Source: Silene noctiflora (lineage: Eukaryota; Streptophyta; Magnoliopsida; Caryophyllales; Caryophyllaceae). Taken from it: DNA of 29,730 nucleotides. The position numbers were made by a program, and so were the translations under genes. Below the pieces are notes generated by a model. The model worked only from the letters and a program-made list of their open reading frames with translations. It searched no databases and was not told the DNA's origin. Shown one piece after another: positions 22,664 to 29,730 of this stretch (its first letter is position 1; every line of letters starts with the position of its first letter). The DNA is taken from the NCBI GenBank assembly GCA_009801015.1, contig VHZZ01003825.1, positions 22,030-51,759 on the forward strand, written 5' to 3'.

Positions 22664-25600
22664 TCAGGCACGTGGTGCACCACCAAGAGTCGGAAACTGC
22701 TTCTGGTCCGCAATTGGTGGAGCTGAAGCATGGGACATCCTGTTGCCCCCACCATAACTGTTGCCGCCACCGCCGCCACCACCTCTTGGACCACGGCCGC
22801 GTCCCCTGCCTCTGCCACCAGGGCTGTAGTACTTCTCTCCATCAGCTGGCTTCAAAAACTCATTGATGCTGACAGACTGCAAATACACCCGAAAGCTGCG
22901 TCAACACTCAACAGTATAATTACAACCCTAAACTTTCTTCACACAAAATTTGAATGAGAGAATATTGCATGTGGGACCAATCCATCAGCTATAATTGTCA
23001 GGGTTACCGGATTCGCTTGGGTACCCTACAGAGCGCGAATCATAAAGAGCGAATCCTATCATGGCGCTTAATAAAAATACACATAACACATTGTGTAAGA
23101 GCGAATCACGAATCGGTAAGGGCATATTCCTAGTGAATCTAGTAACCATGATAAGTGTGTAGAAATCGGTATTTAAGTGGGTCTCATGCGATGTAAGATG
23201 GTCTCATACAAGACTCAAAGCATATCCCCAACCTAATAAGATAGAATGGAGACTGGAGAGGGAAACAAGATGCACATAATAGTAATAAAACTCGCATTTG
23301 AGTTGGGACACTTGGACCTTTTAAATCACTCGCTCTTTATTCGAGATCTTTAAAGGTAAGGTTCGATAGCTCAATTTGAATTTTAGCTCATATATGAGCA
23401 GATGGTTGATTTCCGGGTTAAAACCCACACCACCAAGAGAACAACTCTAAACTAATGGAGTCCAAAAAACATTTTAGGCCCAACCACCAAGAGCTCGAAC
23501 AAAAATGTATCAAAATTTGATGGGTTCCAGTGTGTACCACACAGCACCACTACTCTGTGGATAGTGGGTACCACCTCGAGACTGGAGTACTGATTTTTAC
23601 CCTATCGCAATTGATATACACCTTACGTGAGCATATTTTACCCACCCAAATTGAGTATGCTCCTTACGAGAGCAGGACATAAGAAAAAAGGTTAAGGCTC
23701 TAAAAATAAATATTGCAGATGTAAAACTTTGCTTCCTCAAGATTGACCCTTGACAATGAAAAATCAATAGGAGACTATCATACATCCGGAGAGCTAACAG
23801 TCATGACCAACCCCCAAGTGCATCAAGAGCATACCTTCTTTGTTTTCTCTCTTTCAGAAGCCTCTTTTTTCTTATCCTTGTCAGAACCCTGCATTAGCAA
23901 GCAGTTCTACAGGTGAGGCGACTCCCAACACTTTCAGCAGTATAACCGTCAATAGATATAAGCAGCAAGGGGCTTACCAATTTAATGAAAACGGACTCCT
24001 CGTCCCTTCTGCTTGAAAGCTGTTGCATGGATTTAAGATCCTTGTCAACCTCGACTTTTCGTTCTTCAGGCTTGAGAGCTAACAAAGCCTTCCTTTTTTC
24101 TTCTAGAACCTTCTCATACTCTTCCAGGGTCATCTCCTATTTTTAACATAATAATATTGTCAAATAACAAATCGTTAAATCACTAATTCTTGTATGTGAT
24201 AAACTGACAAATCCTACAATAACTTAATGTAAGACTACTTCATAGTGGCAGCTTATGTGTTTTTTTAGTAACTCGTGTGTTTTAAATTTTTATTTCACAA
24301 TGAAAAAAATCATTTGAGCACATGTCCAGGGGGGCTTTGTTGATATGAAAATAGTCGACACAAAGCAATAAGCTTCGAAGACCTTAAACAAGAAAAACCT
24401 GAATTTGAGGTGTCAATGCTTCTTTGAGATTATCACCGAGTTAACCTAACCAACTATCCCCCATAAAAAACAGAACGAAATGCTAGATCATGAATATCAA
24501 AATAGTTTGGCAATTAAGCAGTGGGAAATAATGCTAATAAGCTCATTGGAGAAATTAGTCAATTACCAAAAATGTCAAGACAGACATAATGCACAAAGAA
24601 ACAAAATAGATGCCAAATTACTGAAATTGAGGTGTAGAAGCTTCTTGGAGGAGACTACTGATAGAGTCAACGTTAACCGGCTATTCCCGGTCGCAACAAG
24701 GGTTTAAGGGAATGGTATATAGGCTGGAAAGTAAACAAGTGGACGTCAATACTAATGAGTTCACTGAACAACTTACCTGAAAAAGTCTAGACAGACATCA
24801 GCAAAAAGAAACAGAAAAAGTCAAAAAACCCCAAAATATGTACATTAATGCCCACAATAATCCCAAGATTGAAAAGATAGAAACAATTCTAATATTGGCC
24901 TTTTTTTCCGTATAAGCTATTGTGTAACAAGTAACTTGCACCAACTCAACAAATACCTTTTCTTCAGGCTCCTTTTCTTCGGTCTCCTCTGGCTGGGCCT
25001 CCTTGTTGACATCCACGGTCTCTTCACCAGCTGGAGGATTCTCAGCATTCACAGTCTTCTCAGTTTCTTCTGCAATTTCCTCAGTAGCTCTGTAACAGTA
25101 AAGAAAAGCATACTTTCATACAGCAGGCCAGGGAATAAACAAGATCGAAAAGAGAACACTAATCACACTAAAGGCCGAAGTTAAAACAAGCGCATAGCAA
25201 TCTTACGGGGTAACTTCATCTGACTGACTGCCCCAATTTCCACGGCCTGCTCCCTCACGTTTGAATTCATTTCTACGAGGAAAGAAAATTGATATATAAA
25301 TACGAGAATCGTAGGTAAAAAAAGGAAACAAATTCCTAATGCACAGACAAACAAGAAACACTTACCCACGCCCGGTCCCACTGTGGCGTTCGTATGTTCT
25401 ACGTGGGCGGTCACCATCCCTTCCATCTTCATTGCTAAAGCCACCTCGACGACCACCACGGTAAGGTCCACGGGGTCCACCAAAACCCTTTTTTTCAGAG
25501 ACCCTTCCCCCTTCTCCTTCATCTCCTTGGGGTGCAGGAGCTCCCGAGTTGCTGAAAGCATTTTCATTCCTCGAGTAGTCTCGGTCTCGGTTGTATCCAC

Positions 25601-26776
25601 CACGTCCCCGGCCTCCGTCACGCCCAAAACCACGGCTTCCACCACGCCCAGTTTCATTCCTTGCCTCTCGTACTGCACCAAATATTTAAGATATTAGACT
25701 ATAACCCGTGCCAATGTATTAGTATTGCAAATAAAAATGATTCGTGATTCATGATTCATGAAGATTCAAACAATGCCCCAAAAACCATAACCAACACAAA
25801 GTTTTTTACTTCGTACAGAATATCAAACAAGCTAGAAACAAAGAAACATTGTTTTTATCCTCTACAATTAGTCGCCAACAAAGACGGAGTCTCTTGAAAA
25901 TAGTAAAATCATACATTAAAGACAATCAGTATGATACCATTTACCATATTTTCTGGATATTTCTTTTACCGGATGACAAGTGGATAAACAATAATACAAA
26001 AAACGTGTTACATAAAAATGGTGATACTTGAACAAACCTCACAACAGACACTAGAGAAGTCAGCACCACACCCAAAACAAACAATCCCCCAAAAAAACTC
26101 GTTACTTTTGTCCCCTCGGAGACCAATATTTTATAGTTTACACTTTGAAACAACAACCCAAATGATTGAACCACAACACAATCCCAAATAACTGATCACA
26201 CCCAATAAAAGACTTGAGCTTTCGAAAACAAAAGACAACATCCAGCGAAAAAAGGAAGGTAAATATAAGCATAAACCTGTCATTCACTAATCATAGAACA
26301 ACCCAAAATAAAACTAAACAGGAGCAAAAATGATTCGTGATTCATTCATCATTTGTTTACATTTGATTAAAATACGCCTCACAATGGGACGGAGGGAGTA
26401 CAATGCAAGCTCATAAACATAGCACCAAAAACCCTTTAGAAACTAACATCATCTTATCTAAGTTCGAGCTACAATCATTTGTTTGTTGCCTATTTTATTA
26501 TCTGAGAGCGGTATTTAATCAAAGTAAACAAATGAATAAAAAAGAGAGATTAAAAACTATCAAATTGAGAAATATACCAGCTTGTTGAGGAGGAACAGGC
26601 TTGGTGGGCAATTTGGCACCTTTTTGTTGGGTTTGCTTCGCCCCAGTTGCAGTAGCGGATGCGACAGCGGCGGCAGCAGCGGCTTTCTGAAGCTGAGCAG
26701 AGGCAGACTCTAAAAGCTGCGATGGATCATCGTTATCATTGTCGCCCAACAAATCAAAGGGGTTCATGGTTGTCAT
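22664..26776 (-). CDS. RGGA: RGGA-like RNA-binding protein, HABP4/SERBP1 family (7 exons)
   Basis: Plant RGG-repeat RNA-binding protein related to animal HABP4/SERBP1 and yeast Stm1. Members bind mRNA and ribosomes in the cytoplasm; Arabidopsis RGGA is linked to stress tolerance. Exons, 5' to 3': 26776-26578, 25672-25366, 25272-25207, 25089-24957, 24136-23978, 23888-23835, 22876-22664. The sum is 1131 nt (376 aa plus stop) with matching phases. In order: Stm1-like N terminus MTTMNPFDLLGDN with DPSQLL; an alanine-rich stretch (about 32-42); arginine/glycine-rich region (67-155); the family hallmark RHSGTGRGNEFKREGAGRGN around 165-185; an acidic Glu-rich segment (190-235); TLEEYEKVLEEKRKALL (238-254), the conserved HABP4 helix; a Lys/Glu-rich linker; and a C-terminal RGRGRGRGPRGGGGGGG box (328-344) before QKQFPTLGGAPRA. 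The first of two nearby Met codons (M1, M4) fits the family. The paralogue (RGGA, RGGB or RGGC type) is uncertain. Confidence 0.93.
26383..26400. mobile_element. Solo Stowaway-type MITE terminus
   Basis: AATGGGACGGAGGGAGTA matches the classical Stowaway terminal repeat followed by the TA target. No partner terminus was found in the intron (25673-26577), so this is a truncated or eroded copy. Confidence 0.5.
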
Positions 26777-27071
26777 TTTTTTCCGTCAAAAATCACAAAA
26801 AATTGAAACTTTGAAAGTTATAGAGGATTCTGAGGACAACCCAGTAATCAAAAACAAATGTTTAATCCATTTGGGTATTAGATCTGTGCATTTGTTATGC
26901 GAAATGTGAGAGATGGGATTAGTGAAAGAGGAAGAAATGAGGAAGAGGTGGCTGTTGTTAAACCCTAGCCGCAATATAAGAGTGAATGAAATAAGAAGGG
27001 TGAGAAAGTGAGAAATGAGTGTGTGTGTGTTTTGTAGATTGTGGTTTTGTGAGTAAGAATCTCACTTTATA
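26777..27071 (-). promoter_or_regulatory. 5' UTR and core promoter of the RGG gene (TATA box and telo-box)
   Basis: On the minus strand TATAAAG lies at 27071-27065, so transcription would begin near 27035-27040 and leave a 5' UTR of about 260 nt. An AAACCCTAG telo-box motif is present at 26960-26968 (plus-strand reading). Telo-boxes are frequent near the starts of plant ribosomal-protein and other translation genes, which fits a ribosome-associated RNA-binding protein. A (GT)n run at about 27020 lies in the leader. Both assignments come from motif position only. Confidence 0.5.
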
Positions 27072-27115
27072 TTATGCCTTTATGTAAACCAAAAAAAAAA
27101 AATATTATGCCTTTA
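27069..27115 (+). mobile_element. Extremely truncated poly(A) retroposon with 14-bp target duplication
   Basis: ATATTATGCCTTTA occurs at 27069-27082 and 27102-27115. Between the copies are only TGTAAACC and 11 A bases. As with the insertion at 11562-11627, the direct repeats plus poly(A) suggest target-primed reverse transcription with near-total 5' truncation. The left copy of the duplication overlaps the predicted TATA box of the RGG gene. Confidence 0.6.
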
Positions 27116-27174
27116 ACGAATTAAACTTTGTTTATTGCTAATTTTTTCTTTAAATAGATAAATGTGAACTAGTT

Positions 27175-27245
27175 TTTGGATCTGAACTGAAGTGATTGTA
27201 TAGGATTTGAACTGAACTGAACTGAACATAAGGTTCTGAACTGAA

Positions 27246-27299
<54 letters not shown>

Positions 27300-27345
27300 T
27301 ATTTTATTTATTTTATTTATTTTATTTTATAAAACACAACTCTTA
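27175..27345. repeat. Simple repeats: GAACT units, (TTA)n, (ATTTT)n
   Basis: TGAAC units repeat at about 27180-27245. A (TTA)n run of about 16 units follows at 27250-27300, then ATTTATTTT units to about 27330. Confidence 0.9.
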
Positions 27346-27753
27346 TTAGATCAAAACAATTTTTACAAGAAATTAGTGGGCAATCGATAATTCGATATAC
27401 TATCTGAGAAAATGCATCTAACAAAAAAATATAGTCTAAAACACGAGGTAAGATAATAACATTTTTCCGCTTTATATATATTGGTTTGTTCATACATTAT
27501 ACTACNATTACATTACGATAAAAAAATAAAGGGTAATGCTCTTTCATGTACGCATTTTACTCTATCAAGTACACAATTTCCAATTTTACCCTTTTTCAAT
27601 CTATTTTCTCCTCATTTGCTATTTGTTAGAACACATTTGGTTGATGATGACAAGTTCTTATTGTCATTTGATTGTTTGCTCATAGTTATAATTTATTAGT
27701 GTTTGAAGCAATTAAATGACTTCCAAGCCTGCCAAAATGATCAAGATGAAGTC
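27346..27753. other. AT-rich intergenic sequence, no gene seen
   Basis: The sequence is AT-rich and holds one N (27506). The only open frame (27481-27699, plus) crosses the N and is low-complexity with no recognised domain. Confidence 0.6.
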
Positions 27754-27825
27754 CACTACAAAAAAAACACGGGAAATTGACGGAAAAAATCCGTCAGTAA
27801 CCGCTTTTTTCCGTCAGTAATTGGC
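27754..27825 (+). mobile_element. CACTA (En/Spm-type) transposon terminus
   Basis: CACTACAAAAAAAACACGGG at 27754 is a typical CACTA terminal repeat. It is followed by subterminal TGACGG/CCGTCA motifs, including the palindrome TGACGGAAAAAATCCGTCA (27778-27796) and another CCGTCAGTAA at 27811. The matching opposite end (TTTTGTAGTG) was not found in the window, so this is a fragment. Confidence 0.65.
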
Positions 27826-27924
27826 CATCTACGATTCACAACTGTAACCGCAAGTCCGCAAGTTAGTCTCTTGTTCTTTGATGAAGGAATAGCCGCATAG
27901 CCCGGTTTAGGAACTCGCTTGGGT

Positions 27925-28022
27925 TGACTTAAAAAATAATAATAAGTGATGTTGCTCAGGCTTGAACTCGGGACCTAGTGCATATAAAGTAGACATGATA
28001 ACCTCTATACCACAATACCTTC
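27925..28022 (-). mobile_element. tRNA-like SINE relic
   Basis: The minus-strand reading gives TGGTATAGAGGTTATCA (A-box-like), then TAGGTCCCGAGTTCAAGCC (B-box-like) and an AT-rich tail (TTATTATTATTTTTTAAG). No convincing flanking duplication was found. It might instead be part of another repeat family. Confidence 0.4.
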
Positions 28023-28024
28023 GT

Positions 28025-28382
28025 AGGTATTGTTTCATGTTTGGCCAAACTTTAAAAGTGTATTTGTAACTGAAAAAGTAGTAGCTTGGCCAAACACTAT
28101 AAATCAGAGAGTTTTAAAAGTACTTTAAAAAGTCAAAAACTTATTATTCACCCCCAAAAGTAAAAGTAGGTATGTGCTACTTCTACTTTTAACATAAAGA
28201 GCCAAAAAAACAAAATAAAACTGGATGAAAGTAGTTAAACTAAACATATATATAAATTTTATAAGAAACCGCTCTTACAAAAGCATGGTCAAACAACCAA
28301 TTTTTTTCCAAAAAGTAACTTATAATTAAACCCCTTTTAAAAAGTGAAAATTATTTCACATAAATAAGGCCAAACAGTACCT
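28025..28382. mobile_element. Probable MITE with GTTTGGCC-type ends, 358 bp
   Basis: The left end AGGTATTGTTT(CATGTTT)GGCC and the right end, read on the minus strand as AGGTACTGTTTGGCC, form imperfect inverted repeats. Several internal TTGGCCAAAC and AAAAGT blocks are also inverted. No open frame is present. A target duplication could not be shown. Confidence 0.45.
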
Positions 28383-28497
28383 AATGGACTTACAGTTATT
28401 CTTATTACTGTTTATCAAAGACTAACCTATGTTAACCGTAGGGGTAGATACGTGAATTGGTGAAACTAACTTATATTTTGTCACACCTACTCCATAA

Positions 28498-28968
28498 TCT
28501 CCTATATATTAAAAGATTAATAAAACTCCAATTTTTCCCGCTCAAGTTTCCCGCCTAATTATTCAGCTTCTAATAGTGGTCTCCACTCTCATTAATTAAT
28601 CTCATTATTATTGTCTTTATATTTACATGACATAAATAAATAAAATCCTTCTTTACTCAAAAAATCATCAGTTAATGTTTAATTATTTATAATTTTAGTA
28701 GATGTAATTCATGTAAATATGTAATCATATAATATCATTCTCTTTAAAAATAATGTTGACAAAATAGTATTCACACATCGAGAACACACAAATTATATTC
28801 GGGGGTAAAATTATTGAACCTTCTATTTTACAATTCATCATATGAGACACAACGAAAATATAGTTTCTCACTAAATTTCAAACTGTGTTAAATTACTGTA
28901 AATTAATTGTTATAAACTCTAATGTCCTCCTCTAAAAAAGCCATGCATTTCCACGGGAACTATACTAG
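28498..28968 (+). mobile_element. Non-autonomous Helitron, 471 bp
   Basis: It starts with TCTCCTATATATTAAAAG after an A (28497) and ends with CACGGGAACTATACTAG before a T (28969). Insertion between A and T, 5' TC and 3' CTAG are the Helitron rules. The segment before the end (CCATGCATTTCCACGGG) looks like an eroded copy of the GC-rich 3' hairpin usual in plant Helitrons. There are no target duplications and no Rep/helicase gene, as expected for a short derivative. Confidence 0.75.
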
Positions 28969-29405
28969 TAAGAAAACAAATGATATCAATGAGAAAACCC
29001 TAAAACTCTTTATTGAGAAAACATTTTAGTTTAGCCGCCTTCTTCCTCATTGAGCCTTTCTGCATTATATTCACCGGTCAACGAAATCTTCGTCACTCAA
29101 TAATCTCTCTCTTATGCCCTTGTACACATTCAGTAGTCAATTATACACCGCCAACGATATTGATTAAAATAGGTATGTAATTTCCTGCCATTTTTTAAGC
29201 ATTANTGTTTTTNGATTTTATTAATTATTAATTAATTTCCTTATACTTTGGCAATATTTGGTAGAGTAATTGGTGATGCAAGTTTGAGTAGGCTTCTACA
29301 TATTGTATATACAGTAGATTTTAAAACATTGAGACATAGATACCTTATTTGAATTGTCATGTTTAAGACTTTAAATATAATGATAATGTCCTATTGAGTT
29401 GTGAG

Positions 29406-29457
29406 GGTATGTATGCAAATGGTTAAAATCTGTAAGGATTGAGGTATGTATGCAAAT
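29406..29457 (+). repeat. Short direct repeat, period 37
   Basis: GGTATGTATGCAAAT is present at 29406-29420 and 29443-29457. Confidence 0.85.
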
Positions 29458-29475
29458 TAGAGGAAATGTTAATTC

Positions 29476-29532
29476 ATACTTTGGTGAATTAAGGAGTGAT
29501 TCTAGACATTTCTCCTTAATTCACCAAAGTAT
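29476..29532. repeat. Perfect 21-bp hairpin with 15-nt loop
   Basis: ATACTTTGGTGAATTAAGGAG (29476-29496) is fully complementary to 29512-29532. The loop is 29497-29511 (TGATTCTAGACATTT). No transposon signature or target duplication accompanies it. Confidence 0.85.
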
Positions 29533-29730
29533 TGAATGCTCTTATCAAGTTGATCAAAGGGAAACTAATTTTGGGATTAGCTTTATACAAAAGCTTTTTA
29601 AGTAATTTTGTTTCACAATGTGCAATCATAAAGTATGAACAGTTCAACAGAGCAGTCTCCTCCTTCGTTCAAATCCACCATCTACGATCTAACGTTTTAT
29701 TTAGTCCATTTACATTGCATGTTTTTACAG

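Larger units (their letters stand above)
28969..29730 (+). other. Right edge: possible 5' UTR and first intron of a gene continuing outside
   Basis: After AAACCCTAAAACTC (a telo-box-like start near 29000) the sequence is CT-rich with TCTCTCTCTT, like a plant leader. It reaches AATAG followed by GTATGTAATTT, a fair donor site at about 29172. The rest is AT-rich, and the window ends in GTTTTTACAG, which reads as an acceptor. A small open frame (ATG near 29115, stop in TGATTAA) would be an upstream ORF. The idea of an untranslated first exon is inference. Confidence 0.3.

Noticed and set aside
23515-23580. GTACCAC/GTGGTAC-like inverted motifs in an RGG-gene intron
   Set aside because: Pairing is short and imperfect; not clearly above chance.
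25181-25681. 166-residue minus-strand open frame
   Set aside because: It is an out-of-frame reading across exons 2 and 3 of the RGG gene and the intron between them. The spliced frame gives the arginine/glycine-rich protein instead.

Overview
The window looks like nuclear DNA of a flowering plant, probably a eudicot. It has AT-rich introns with GT-AG borders, three plant-type housekeeping genes and many small plant transposons (hAT, Helitron, CACTA, SINE, MITE). A Caryophyllales origin is only a weak impression. Single N bases occur at 4800, 6811, 9601, 27506, 29205 and 29213.

Layout. Positions 1-1805 are 3' flank of the first gene and hold a SINE interrupted by a hAT-type MITE. Positions 1806-15760 (minus) are a 20-exon gene for the ER mannosyltransferase ALG12 (GT22), reconstructed in one frame to 494 aa. 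Its seventh intron (8557-13148) contains a decayed hAT transposase and an inverted second copy of it. Together they form a palindrome with a 743-bp core that is identical between the arms. Positions 16740-21541 (plus) are an 8-exon RABD2/Rab1-type small GTPase of 202 aa, divergent from ALG12 across about 1 kb. Positions 22664-26776 (minus) are a 7-exon gene for an RGGA-like HABP4/SERBP1-family RNA-binding protein of 376 aa, convergent with the GTPase gene. From 27080 to the end I see no complete gene. That part holds an extremely truncated retroposon, simple repeats, a CACTA terminus, a SINE-like unit, a MITE, a 471-bp Helitron and, at the right edge, a possible untranslated first exon and intron of another gene.

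Functions. ALG12 acts in the ER lumen building the N-glycan precursor and RABD2 drives ER-to-Golgi traffic, so two neighbours serve the early secretory pathway. The third protein binds mRNA or ribosomes. Nothing in the sequence shows that they are co-regulated. The strongest candidate for something unusual is the hAT palindrome inside the ALG12 intron. Every ALG12 pre-mRNA that reads through intron 7 would carry a long, nearly perfect hairpin, a plausible natural source of small RNAs against the hAT family.
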